A DNA stretch of 64,000 nt from Streptomyces sp. NBC_00663. GTDB taxonomy: Bacteria; Actinomycetota; Actinomycetes; Streptomycetales; Streptomycetaceae. The notes beneath the pieces were generated by a model. That model saw only the letters and a program-made list of their open reading frames with translations, ran no database searches and was not told where the DNA came from. Position numbers and translations under genes: made by a program. The stretch is from assembly GCF_036226885.1 (NCBI RefSeq), contig NZ_CP109027.1, positions 1,798,001 to 1,862,000 on the forward strand. Direction: 5' to 3'. Positions 51,619-60,658 of this stretch are shown piece by piece. Every line of letters begins with the position of its first letter. Positions within the stretch are counted from its first letter, which is position 1.

Positions 51619-51893
51619 CGACGGCACCTTCGGACCCCTTCGTCAGCCGATGGCCACTGGATCAGGATATGACGGGGCACTGACAGCGCCGGGCCGCGGG
51701 GGGAGGTCGACGGCCGCGGATGCCCACACGATCACCACCGGTCGACGGACGGGAGCCGGCCGCCGGTCCGTGACCTATGACCGATGACCGATGACCGACA
51801 TCCGGCCAACGGCCAACGGCCACTGGTCGAATGTCCCCCGTCGTTGGCCGCTGGTCGACATCCGACCATGGGCCGCTGGTGCCCCGCTGGACT
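51619..51893. repeat. Short tandem and dispersed repeats in an intergenic stretch
   Basis: 275 nt without a gene. Three copies of ATGACCG are at 51777-51797 and two of GGCCAAC at 51804-51817. GGCCxCTGGTCGA occurs at 51818-51830 and 51846-51858, with a partial copy at 51871-51880. They look like slippage and local duplication near the end of the inositol-monophosphatase-family gene. Confidence 0.6.
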
Positions 51894-52739
51894 TCAGACG
51901 GTGCCGGCCAGCACCGCCGCTATGCGCCGCGCGGTCGCGGTGTCCCGGGCGGCGGTGAACGGCAGGGCGTTGCCGCCGGTGATGCGGAACGGCTCGCCGG
52001 AGCGGGTGAGGTGGGCGCCGCCCGCCTCCTCCACCAGGAGCAGACCCGCGGCGTGGTCCCAGGCGGCCTCCCAGGAGAAGGCGGTCGCGTCCAACTGTCC
52101 GCGGGCGACGGCCAGATACTCCAGTCCGGCCGAGCCGCAGGGACGCGGTGCGAGTCCGTCCGTCCACAGTCCGCGCAGGGCGCGCTTCTGCTCGTCCGTC
52201 GTGTAGTCCGGGTGGGAGGTGGCCACTTCGAGGTCGCGGCCGGGCTCGGGCGGCCCGGCGTACAGCCGCTCCCCGGCGAGGAAGGCGCCCTGGCCCCGTA
52301 CCGCCGTGGCGAGTTGGTCGCGGGCGGCGGCGTATGTCCACGAGGCGCGCACGACGCCGCCCTGCGCCAGCGCGATCAGCGTGCAGAAGCCGGGGTCGCC
52401 GTGCACGAACTGCCGCGTCCCGTCGACGGGGTCGACGATCCACACCGGGGCGTCGCCCTGTATCGCCTCGTACGACGCCGGGTTGGCGTGCACCGCCTCC
52501 TCCCCGACCACCACTGATCCGGGCAGCAGCGCGCCCAGCGTCTCGGTCAGATACTGCTCGGCGAGCCGGTCGGCGTCGGTCACCAGGTCGTGCGGTCCGC
52601 TCTTCTCGTCGACCTCGTGGGCGGCGAGCCGGCGGAAGCGGGGCATGATCTCGGCCGCGGCGGCCTTGCGGACCGCCTCCTCCACGTCGGCCGAGTGGCG
52701 GGCGAGAAACTCCTCGATGGTTTCCGTGTCTTCGATCAT
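51894..52739 (-). CDS. Inositol monophosphatase family phosphatase
   Basis: A 281-residue Mg-dependent phosphatase of the SuhB/HisN/CysQ superfamily. Metal motifs are VGEEAV, IVDPVDGTRQFVHG and the late SWEAAWDHAAGLLLVEEAGG (the W-D-x-A motif). Members act on inositol phosphate, histidinol phosphate or 3'-phosphoadenosine phosphate; the sequence alone does not choose. ATG at 52739 gives MIEDTETIEEFLARH. Confidence 0.88.
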   Translation of the reverse strand: MIEDTETIEEFLARHSADVEEAVRKAAAAEIMPRFRRLAAHEVDEKSGPHDLVTDADRLAEQYLTETLGALLPGSVVVGEEAVHANPASYEAIQGDAPVWIVDPVDGTRQFVHGDPGFCTLIALAQGGVVRASWTYAAARDQLATAVRGQGAFLAGERLYAGPPEPGRDLEVATSHPDYTTDEQKRALRGLWTDGLAPRPCGSAGLEYLAVARGQLDATAFSWEAAWDHAAGLLLVEEAGGAHLTRSGEPFRITGGNALPFTAARDTATARRIAAVLAGTV

Positions 52740-52833
52740 GACCCCATGAGAGCACGCGCCACTGACAATCCCTACCCGGCGGGTGGATGCCGGGCGGAAT
52801 CGGGATGAACTCGCGGAGGTGCGGCCCCGGGGC

Positions 52834-54672
52834 TCATCGGCCCACGGCGTACCCCTGCATCCCGCGCGGATTGGCGGCCGCCGACAGCACCCCGGTCCCC
52901 GGATCCCGGGCGACCGCGCACAGCCGCCCCTCGGACCAGGCATCACCGACGGTCACGTCATGCCCACGCTGCCGCAGCTCCTCCACCACGCCCGCGTCCA
53001 TGCGCGCCTCGACCGTGACACTCCCCGGCCGCATCCCGCGCGGGTAGAAGGAGCCGGGAAAGCTGTCGTTGTGCCAGTTGGGAGCGTCGATGGCCCCTTG
53101 AAGATCAAGCCCGCCCCGCACCGCCGACCGCAGCGCGACGGCGAGGAAGAAGTGCAGCTGCCACTGATCCTGCTGATCGCCTCCAGGCGTACCGAAGGCC
53201 ATCACAGGAACCCCGTCACGCAGCGCGACGGAGGGAGTGAGAGTGGTGCGAGGCCGCCGCCCCGGCGTGAGCGAGTTCGGGAGCCCCTCCTCCAGCCAGG
53301 TCATCTGGAGCCGGGTACCGAGCGGAAAGCCGAGCTCGGGCACGACGGGATTGGACTGGAGCCAGCCTCCACTGGGCGTGGCGGCGACCATGTTCCCCCA
53401 CCGGTCGACGACGTCGAGATGACAGGTGTCGCCCCGAGTGGACCCATCGGCCCCGACGCCGGGCTCGCCCGGCACGGGTGACGTGGTCGGCTTCGCGACG
53501 GTCGGCTCGCCGACGCCCATGGGACCGACCCCGGGCTCGTCGGAGGCCACGACATACGCCTGCGCGCACAGTCGAGGAGCCCGCCCCCCAGGACTCCCGG
53601 GCCGCAGCTCGTATGACGCCTTCTCCCCCACGAGCCCCCGCCGCCCGGCGTTGTACCCGTCCGCCAGCAACTCCCCGAGCGGCACCTCATCGGCATCCCC
53701 GTACCAGGCCTCCCGATCGGCCATGGCGAGCTTGCACCCCTCGATGAGCAGATGCACGTACTCGGCGGACCCGTACACGGGCAGCTCGGCGGGCAACAGG
53801 GCCAGCTGCTGCAACAACACCGGTCCCTGACTCCAGGGCCCGGCCTTGCACAGCGTCCACCCGTTCCAGTCGTACGTCGCCGGCGCCTCGTAGGTGGCGG
53901 ACCACTGGGCGAGATCGTCACCGGTGAGCGTCCCGGCATGCCGCTCCCCGCTGGTGTCCATGGTGGGCCGCTGCGCCTGCCGCACGAGCGCTTCGCCGAT
54001 GAACCCGGTACGCCACACATCCCTCGCGGCCTCGATCTGCGCGCCCCGGTCCCCGGCGCCGTCGACCTCACCGAGGAGCCGCTTCCAGGTGGCGGCGAGA
54101 GCGGGGTTACGGAACAGCTCACCGACCCTCGGAGCCTTCCCACCCGGCAGATACACCTCCGCCGACGAGGTCCACTCCTTCTCGAACAACTCCCGCACGG
54201 TCTCGACGGTCGCCCCGACGTTCTCCACGGGCGCGTGCCCGTCTTCGGCGTACCCGATGGCGTACTTGAGCACGTCGGCGAGCGACTTGGTCCCGTAGTC
54301 CCGAAGCAGCACCATCCAGGCATCAAAGGCACCGGGAACGGCGGCGGCTAGGGGCCCGGTGCCGGGTACGAGGTCGAGCCCGAGCGACTTGTAATGCGCG
54401 ACGGTGGCGCCGGCGGGAGCAACTCCCTGCCCGCACAACACGCGTACGTCCCCGTCAACGGGCGCCAACAGGATGGGCACCTCTCCCGCAGGCCCGTTGA
54501 GATGAGGCTCGACGACATGCAACACGAACGCCCCGGCCACGGCGGCGTCATAGGCGTTGCCACCGTCTTCCAGCACCGCCATCGCCGACTGCGAGGCCAG
54601 CCAGTGCGTGGAGGAGACCATTCCGAAGGTGCCCTGGAGGGTGGGGCGGGTGGTGAACACGGGGGTCCTCAC
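52834..54672 (-). CDS. Gamma-glutamyltransferase family protein
   Basis: A 612-residue Ntn-hydrolase of the gamma-glutamyltranspeptidase/acylase family. The predicted autocleavage nucleophile is the Thr in GDTCHLDVVDRWGN (the TxH-type start of the small subunit), with downstream GTPGGDQQDQWQ. No signal peptide is seen, so a cytoplasmic member is likely. The GTG at 54672 lies only 14 nt after the NACHT-HEAT gene stop and has no clear ribosome site, so it may depend on that gene's transcript. Substrate unknown. Confidence 0.87.
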   Translation of the reverse strand: MRTPVFTTRPTLQGTFGMVSSTHWLASQSAMAVLEDGGNAYDAAVAGAFVLHVVEPHLNGPAGEVPILLAPVDGDVRVLCGQGVAPAGATVAHYKSLGLDLVPGTGPLAAAVPGAFDAWMVLLRDYGTKSLADVLKYAIGYAEDGHAPVENVGATVETVRELFEKEWTSSAEVYLPGGKAPRVGELFRNPALAATWKRLLGEVDGAGDRGAQIEAARDVWRTGFIGEALVRQAQRPTMDTSGERHAGTLTGDDLAQWSATYEAPATYDWNGWTLCKAGPWSQGPVLLQQLALLPAELPVYGSAEYVHLLIEGCKLAMADREAWYGDADEVPLGELLADGYNAGRRGLVGEKASYELRPGSPGGRAPRLCAQAYVVASDEPGVGPMGVGEPTVAKPTTSPVPGEPGVGADGSTRGDTCHLDVVDRWGNMVAATPSGGWLQSNPVVPELGFPLGTRLQMTWLEEGLPNSLTPGRRPRTTLTPSVALRDGVPVMAFGTPGGDQQDQWQLHFFLAVALRSAVRGGLDLQGAIDAPNWHNDSFPGSFYPRGMRPGSVTVEARMDAGVVEELRQRGHDVTVGDAWSEGRLCAVARDPGTGVLSAAANPRGMQGYAVGR

Positions 54673-54686
54673 TCAAGGGGAGTTGG

Positions 54687-57600
54687 TCAGCTCTGCGGTT
54701 CCGATGCTCTTCTGGCCGTACTGCTGTAACGGGCCAGCACCTTCAGGATTTTCGCAGCCAGCGACCTCAGCTCGGCGCTCGGGTCAGCGTTGGCCGCGTA
54801 GACGAACAGTCCGGCGGCACGCTCCAAGTAGGCGTCCTCGTCGTCGTCCGGCCAGTAGAGCCACTGAGCCGCATCATCGATATCATCGACAATCTCGTCT
54901 TCGCTCCGCTTGTCGTCCAACGAGAAGTAATCGGGATCCACACGGTAGCCGCCGCGATATACGCCGTAATATTCGAATGAGTCCTCGTTCAAAATATGAG
55001 CGAGGATCTTTCTCCTGGCACCCTCGTCCTCGACGGCGAATTGCTCCACCAGGAGCTTTCCCGACCAGGGAGAATCGCACACGGCAACGCGGAAGAGGAT
55101 CTGCTGCCGTACCGAAGGATCATTTTCGCCGGAGAGGATTCGACGGGTCAGATCCTCTTGCTCCTGCGGCGGTGTCACATCGAAGAGCAGCATGAAAGCA
55201 TGGGCACGGATTCGACCGTCCTCATCGTCGGCGACGCGCTCTTCCAGTACGGAGTCACGATTCCGAGTGTTTTTCGGTGTATTACTCCATGCGTTGATCA
55301 GTTCCACCCTGACATCGGCGTCGGGCTCCACGCGGAGACGCTGCTCGATCCATTCGAGCACGGCCGTGTCCCCGCCTGAAGCAGCCAGAGCCCTGACCAT
55401 CCACCGCCGCACCCTGACGGCCAAGCCGACGTCCTCGATCTTGTCGAGCATCCAGGAAGCGGCCTCCGGGTCCGCGAGCAGGGAGGCGAACAGAGGAACG
55501 GCAAGCGCGTACGCGTCTCCAGGCCACGCGAACACCTCTTGCCAGGTGACGATCTCCCCGAGAATCCACTCCCTGGTGTCCGGGTCGTCCGACCAGCCGG
55601 CAGCGAGCGCTGCGAGAGCCGTCGCCACCGACTGCTTGACGTCGGTGCTGAGCCAGCGTGCTCGAAGGGTCGCGGCACAGTCGTCCCGTCCTCGCCATCC
55701 GTCGACCACGGCTCGCACGAAGGCATTTCGGACAGGGGCCGCGTCAATGTACGGATTCCGTACCCGTGCCTCCGCCCCGCAGAACGACAACAGAACGTTG
55801 AAAGCGCGCTCGTCCCCACCCCACCGCCGGGCCATATAGGAGACGAGGTCGATGATCACCGTGTACGCCGTCTCCGACTGCGCTCTGGCCCCGATCGCGT
55901 CCAGGATCTCCGGCGCGTGCGGCCAACTGCGGTCCAGCGCCTGCAAGGCGGACATCCGCACCCGGAATATCCGGTCGCTCCTGACCACGTCGGCCAGCGC
56001 CACCGCCACGTCCTGGCGCCCTGGCCACTCACGTTCGAGCGCCGCGATCGCGCCCCTGCGCACGGATTCCTGCGAATCGGTCAGGGACTCCAGAGCGAAG
56101 GCGCGACGCTCGTCCTTGGTACGCAAGGCCAGTTGAAGCTGGAAGCCGATCATCTTGCTGCGGATGGTTCTACCGACCGCGAGGCTGTCGATGACCTTGC
56201 GCGTCGTCTTCCGCAGGGTGACGGTCGAGGCCAGCACCGAGAAGGAACCGAGCGCGTCGTCGAGAAAGGCGTTGGCGGTGTGGGCGTCGGTCTGCTGTCG
56301 CGCCGTCGCACTGATCGCTTCCACGAGGTCGTGGACCAGTTGGCGGGACCACGCGTCATCGGTCGCCCCCACCTCGGCAAGGGCCCGTGCGGCGAAGCCC
56401 AGTTGCACCGGAAGCCCGGTCACCTCCTCGGCGCGCACATGCTCGATCACCTTGCGTACGGGGGAATCCTGCTCCTTCAGCATGGCGATCAACAGCAACA
56501 GCACCTCACGCCACTCACTCTTGCGCCAGTGCGCGCCGAAGAGTTCACGGGTGAGCCAGTCGTAGTCCGCCTCGCGACGGTTGAACTCCGCCTTGCAGTG
56601 CAGTGCCGCGAAGAACTCCATGAACGTGCGGTGGACGAAGCCGAAACGCTGCTCACCCACCTCCGCGATGACGTAGGTCCGCTCCCGGAGATGGTCCAGG
56701 ATCTCGGAGGCCACCGCGCGCGCCTCACCTGGCGATTTGTGGTACTCGCTCTGTAGATAGGCGGCAATGATGCCGAGCAGCGGCTCCCGCGCGATGGCGT
56801 TCAGTTCACTCCCGACGCGCTGGTGTTCCAGCATGTACATGGAGACCTGCTGGAGCAGTTCCGCCTTCTGTTCCGCCACCATGGGGAAACCGAGCGGCAG
56901 TGACTCGTCCCGGGAGATCTTCTTGCGTTTGACCTCCCAGTCCTCCAACAGCACTTCGGTGCATCGCTTGTAGAGCTGGAGCCGCTTCTCCGGCAGGTCG
57001 TGGTGCTTGTAGATGACCGCCATCATGGTCAACAGGAGTGGGTTTCCCGCCAGTTCCAGCAGTCGGGGGCTCTCCGAGACGCGTCTGATCAGCCCTTGGG
57101 CGTCCCGCTCGTCCCCCTGCCAGGTGTAGTGCCTGTACCACTTGGGGACGAACTCCCGGACCTCCGGCATCCCGAAGCCGAGCACGGTGTAGTGGTGGAA
57201 CTCGTCACGCTCGAGTTCCAGTGCCGAGTAGCCGGCGATACGGGACGTCACCACCAAACGGCATCCCGCGAAGGTGCGGGAGAACTGCCGGAACTCCTCG
57301 ATCACTTGACTCTGGGTGTGCGGGTCGAACACCTCGTCCAGGCCGTCGAACATGACGACCACGCGGTCATGCTCGTTGAGCACCCCTCGCACATGCTCCG
57401 CGTCCACGTGCACGCCGTACCGGCGGCCGATGGTGGCGGCGATGTAGTCCACGAAGTTCGTCGCGGGATCGAGGACGTACTGCCGCAGTTCGATGAGGAA
57501 GGGAAGCGGGGCATGCCGGAGGTTGGCCGGCAACCGGTCCGGACCTCGTTCGGTGTCGCAGAGTTGCAGCAGGGCATCCAGCAGCAACGTGCTCTTGCCG

Positions 57601-58403
57601 CTTCCCGGCGCACCGAGGAAGACCTGCCGACGCTCACGTCCCAGCACGTCCCAGATCTGCTCGACAGGCGCGTCGCCCACTCCCGCGCCCACTCCGAGCG
57701 CGCCCTCGACGGCCTCGTCCGTCTCCGCCTCCTCAAGGCCGTCCCCCTGCGGGAACGTCACCTCGTACTCCGGCGAGCCGCCACGCACGGGCTGCGGTAC
57801 GAACACGTCCGTGAGCGGGATTTCCGCGAACCGACGGTCCTGCTTCGCGCCGGCGATGACCGCCAGCTTCACCCAGCGGTGCGCCTCGAACATCGCGCGC
57901 CGATATGTCTCCCAGTCGGCGGACCCCTGGTGCCGTCCCTGTTGCCGCTCCCACCGGTGGATGGCCTCGCCGACCTTCTTGCTCAGGTCGACCTCGTCCA
58001 TGAACTTGTCGCAGATCCTGTCGCGTTCCAACGTCGAGCGGAACTCGGCCAGCCTGCCCATGGCCTCGGGGCTGCGCTCGGCACGGTTCATGGGCCAAGG
58101 GGCCTCTTCGGACAACAGGAACAGCAACCTTGGTTTGTCCGAGGCGACGGCCCGCGCGTACTCGAGCTCGGTGATCGACCTGGTCTCGCCGTCGGGAACG
58201 AATCCGTAGCGCCAGGCAACCACGCAGATGTAGAGATCGCATGCGTCCACGTCGGCCAGGCACTTGTCGAGCGGACGTACGTCCTCGGCCCCGTAGTACT
58301 CCATGGCGACATCGGTGTGCTGCATCCGTCGGATGGTCTGGGACACCTGTCGGCGGGCTTCCTGGAGATCCTGGAAGGTCGAAGAGATGTACACGTTGGC
58401 CAA
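54687..58403 (-). CDS. DUF4062-NACHT-HEAT protein, probable STAND-type conflict protein
   Basis: A 1238-residue protein. Residues 1-100 match DUF4062 (NVYISSTFQDLQEARR), also found at the front of animal NWD1/TEP1-like NTPases. A NACHT NTPase follows with Walker A GAPGSGKST (264-272) and Walker B FDGLDEV (352-358). The C-terminal half is helical, with HEAT-like units (RRGAIAALEREWP, RVRMSALQALDRSWP). TTG at 58403 is chosen for its GAGGGGG; ATG 58454 is in frame. NACHT proteins of this build include antiphage proteins. The 3' part (about 54.9-55.3 kb) is visibly AT-richer than its neighbours, suggesting transfer. Function inferred. Confidence 0.87.
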   Translation of the reverse strand: MANVYISSTFQDLQEARRQVSQTIRRMQHTDVAMEYYGAEDVRPLDKCLADVDACDLYICVVAWRYGFVPDGETRSITELEYARAVASDKPRLLFLLSEEAPWPMNRAERSPEAMGRLAEFRSTLERDRICDKFMDEVDLSKKVGEAIHRWERQQGRHQGSADWETYRRAMFEAHRWVKLAVIAGAKQDRRFAEIPLTDVFVPQPVRGGSPEYEVTFPQGDGLEEAETDEAVEGALGVGAGVGDAPVEQIWDVLGRERRQVFLGAPGSGKSTLLLDALLQLCDTERGPDRLPANLRHAPLPFLIELRQYVLDPATNFVDYIAATIGRRYGVHVDAEHVRGVLNEHDRVVVMFDGLDEVFDPHTQSQVIEEFRQFSRTFAGCRLVVTSRIAGYSALELERDEFHHYTVLGFGMPEVREFVPKWYRHYTWQGDERDAQGLIRRVSESPRLLELAGNPLLLTMMAVIYKHHDLPEKRLQLYKRCTEVLLEDWEVKRKKISRDESLPLGFPMVAEQKAELLQQVSMYMLEHQRVGSELNAIAREPLLGIIAAYLQSEYHKSPGEARAVASEILDHLRERTYVIAEVGEQRFGFVHRTFMEFFAALHCKAEFNRREADYDWLTRELFGAHWRKSEWREVLLLLIAMLKEQDSPVRKVIEHVRAEEVTGLPVQLGFAARALAEVGATDDAWSRQLVHDLVEAISATARQQTDAHTANAFLDDALGSFSVLASTVTLRKTTRKVIDSLAVGRTIRSKMIGFQLQLALRTKDERRAFALESLTDSQESVRRGAIAALEREWPGRQDVAVALADVVRSDRIFRVRMSALQALDRSWPHAPEILDAIGARAQSETAYTVIIDLVSYMARRWGGDERAFNVLLSFCGAEARVRNPYIDAAPVRNAFVRAVVDGWRGRDDCAATLRARWLSTDVKQSVATALAALAAGWSDDPDTREWILGEIVTWQEVFAWPGDAYALAVPLFASLLADPEAASWMLDKIEDVGLAVRVRRWMVRALAASGGDTAVLEWIEQRLRVEPDADVRVELINAWSNTPKNTRNRDSVLEERVADDEDGRIRAHAFMLLFDVTPPQEQEDLTRRILSGENDPSVRQQILFRVAVCDSPWSGKLLVEQFAVEDEGARRKILAHILNEDSFEYYGVYRGGYRVDPDYFSLDDKRSEDEIVDDIDDAAQWLYWPDDDEDAYLERAAGLFVYAANADPSAELRSLAAKILKVLARYSSTARRASEPQS

Positions 58404-58507
58404 GGCGCCCCCTCGTTCGGCCCGGCCGGGCGCCCGCGCCAGCCGGGCATACATCGTCCCTGCCGCGCCACCGGACGGACAAGCCGTTCCGCCGGATCAA
58501 GCGGGGT

Positions 58508-59170
58508 TCAGTGCTGACGCGCAGTCACCAGCCCCGACTCGTACGCGAACACCACCAGTTGCGCCCGATCCCGCGCCCCCAACTTCGTCATCGCCCGGCT
58601 CACATGAGTCTTCGCCGTGAACGGGCTGATCACCATGTGCTCGGCGATCTCCTCGTTGCTGAGCCCGCGTGCGGCCAGTGCCGTGACCTCCAGTTCGCGG
58701 CGGGTGAGGCATTCCAGGCCGGGGGCGGTGGCGCGGTCGGGTGGGCGGGAGACGAACTCGCCGATGAGGGTGCGGGTGATGGACGGGGACAGCAGGGCTT
58801 CCCCCTTCGCCACCACCTCGATCGCCTGCAACAACTCCGCCGGTTCCGTGTCCTTGAGGAGGAAGCCGCTGGCCCCCGCCCGCAGCGCCTCGAAGACGTA
58901 CTCGTCCACGCCGTAGTTGGTGAGGATCACGACCCGAACGGCCGCCAGCGACGGATCCGCCGCGATGCGGCGCGTCGCCTCGATGCCCGTCATCACCGGC
59001 ATCTGTACGTCGATCAGCGCGATGTCCGGCACGTGCGTGCGGACCAGCTCCACGCCCCGCTCCCCGTCCGCCGCCTCCCCCACCACCTCGATGCCGTCCT
59101 CGGCGTCGAGCAGCGCCCGGAACCCGGCCCGCATCAGGGCCTGGTCGTCGACGAGGGCCACCCTGATCAC
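58508..59170 (-). CDS. NarL/LuxR-family response regulator
   Basis: A 220-residue response regulator. The receiver domain has the phospho-acceptor Asp in ALIDVQMP, the switch Thr in ILTNYG and Lys in LLKD. The LuxR-type HTH occupies about 155-215 (LTRRELEVTALAARGLSNEEIAEHMV split by the usual turn, then TAKTHVSRAMTKLG). GTG at 59170 follows GGAGGTGAG. It lies 52 nt downstream of the histidine kinase, its partner. Targets unknown. Confidence 0.93.
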   Translation of the reverse strand: MIRVALVDDQALMRAGFRALLDAEDGIEVVGEAADGERGVELVRTHVPDIALIDVQMPVMTGIEATRRIAADPSLAAVRVVILTNYGVDEYVFEALRAGASGFLLKDTEPAELLQAIEVVAKGEALLSPSITRTLIGEFVSRPPDRATAPGLECLTRRELEVTALAARGLSNEEIAEHMVISPFTAKTHVSRAMTKLGARDRAQLVVFAYESGLVTARQH

Positions 59171-59222
59171 GCGCTCACCTCCCACGGCAGCCCGGCAGAC
59201 GGCGAGACACCGCGCACCTCCC

Positions 59223-60491
59223 TCACGCGGCCACCTCCACCGGCAGTTCAGCCCGCACGCGGAAGCCGCCCTCCGCGCGCGGGGCGGCGATCAGCGTGCC
59301 GCCCAGCGCCGTCACGCGTTCGTTCATGCCCCGCAGACCGATGCCGGGCGTGACGGGGCGCCTCGGGTCGGCGTTGCCGTCGTCCTCCACCGTGACCGTC
59401 ACGCATCCCTCGCCGTACGCCAGCCGCACCCCCACCTTGGCCGGCCCCGCGTGTCGTGCCGCGTTCGTCAGGGCCTCCTGGACGATGCGGTAGACCGCCC
59501 GGTCGACCGTCGCCGCCAGCGGCTGTTCCTCGCCCGCCACCGTCAGCTCCACCGCGAGCCCCGCCGCCCGCGCCCGCTCCACCAGCAACGCCGGCGTGCC
59601 CGTGGGCTCGTCGGTGCGCAGTACCTCCAGCGTGGCCCGGAGTTCGCGCATGGCCTCACCGCTCGCCTCCTGGATGGCCAGCAGGGCGTCCGGCACCTCC
59701 TCGCCCCGTTTGCGGGCCAGGTGCACCGCCACGCCCGCCTGGAGCTTGACGATCGAGATGCTGTGGGTCAGGGAGTCGTGCAACTCCCTTGCTATACGCA
59801 GCCGTTCCTCGCCCGCCCGGCGCAACGCGACCTCCTCCCGGGTACGTTCCGCCTCCAGGGCGCGCTGTTCCGTCTGCCGGAGGTACGCCTGCCAGTTGCG
59901 GTCGGCGAGGCCGGTCACCACCGCGCACAGGAACCAGCCCATGAGCAGCGCGGCCTGCTCGACGATCTGCCGGGTCGTCGGGCCGGTCGCGAGATACGCC
60001 ACCAGGAACACCCCGCCCGCCGCGGCCGCCCACGCGCGGTGCCCCACACGGGCCGCCACATGGCTCGCGGCGATGACGGGGAGAGCGGCCGGCGATCCCG
60101 GGTGGGCATGCAGGACGTACGCCGCACCGCTCGCCGTCGCCACGGCCAGCACCGCCCTGGGTGCCGTGCGGTACAGCGCCAGCACGGCCGACGCGACGGC
60201 GATCAGCGCGTAGTCGGCGACGGTCGTGTCCGTGTCGAAGGCCGCCGTGACCCCGACGAGAGCGCCGACGAGGACCGCGAGGACCACGTCGACGAGCCGC
60301 TCACGCGCGGCCACCCGCACACCCGCGCCCGACCCCGCCCCCGTCCCCATCCCCGTTGTCGCCCCTGCCCCCGCCCCCGAGGCCGTCCCGCCGACCGTCC
60401 CCACCCCCGCCCCCGTTGTCGCCCTCAACGCCGTCCCGTCGGCCGTCCCCGACGCCGTGCCTGCGGCCGTCCCGCCCTGGATCCCGCTCAT
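59223..60491 (-). CDS. HisKA_3-type sensor histidine kinase with Gly/Ala/Thr-rich N-terminus
   Basis: A 422-residue membrane kinase. About four to five hydrophobic helices (residues 65-190) precede the dimerisation/phospho-acceptor region with His in RELHDSLTHS, and the ATPase has the N-box EALTNAARHA and GIGLRGMNER. Residues 7-57 are almost only Gly, Ala, Thr and Val, from a repetitive DNA stretch at about 60320-60475; GTG 60320 would skip it, but neither start has a strong ribosome site. It forms a pair with the response regulator downstream. Signal unknown. Confidence 0.9.
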   Translation of the reverse strand: MSGIQGGTAAGTASGTADGTALRATTGAGVGTVGGTASGAGAGATTGMGTGAGSGAGVRVAARERLVDVVLAVLVGALVGVTAAFDTDTTVADYALIAVASAVLALYRTAPRAVLAVATASGAAYVLHAHPGSPAALPVIAASHVAARVGHRAWAAAAGGVFLVAYLATGPTTRQIVEQAALLMGWFLCAVVTGLADRNWQAYLRQTEQRALEAERTREEVALRRAGEERLRIARELHDSLTHSISIVKLQAGVAVHLARKRGEEVPDALLAIQEASGEAMRELRATLEVLRTDEPTGTPALLVERARAAGLAVELTVAGEEQPLAATVDRAVYRIVQEALTNAARHAGPAKVGVRLAYGEGCVTVTVEDDGNADPRRPVTPGIGLRGMNERVTALGGTLIAAPRAEGGFRVRAELPVEVAA

Positions 60492-60658
60492 GTCCGCACA
60501 CTAGACCGCCGTACCGACCCCCGCGTCAGCCCTGTGGACAACTCCGCGGCTACTCCCGGCGTAGTAGTCCGGCACCCCCTCCCGCCCCGCCGGCGCAGGC
60601 CCAACTCCCTTCCGCCGTACGACGACCGAGGCCCCTCGCCCGGCGCACCCTGGCACCC

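Noticed and set aside
52834..54672. Secreted gamma-glutamyltranspeptidase for glutathione breakdown
   Set aside because: No signal peptide is visible and Streptomyces use mycothiol rather than glutathione, so only the family name is kept.
57000..58517. Long plus-strand frame opposite the NACHT gene
   Set aside because: Antisense to the DUF4062 and NACHT motifs and rich in His/Arg/Val/Gly shadow composition.
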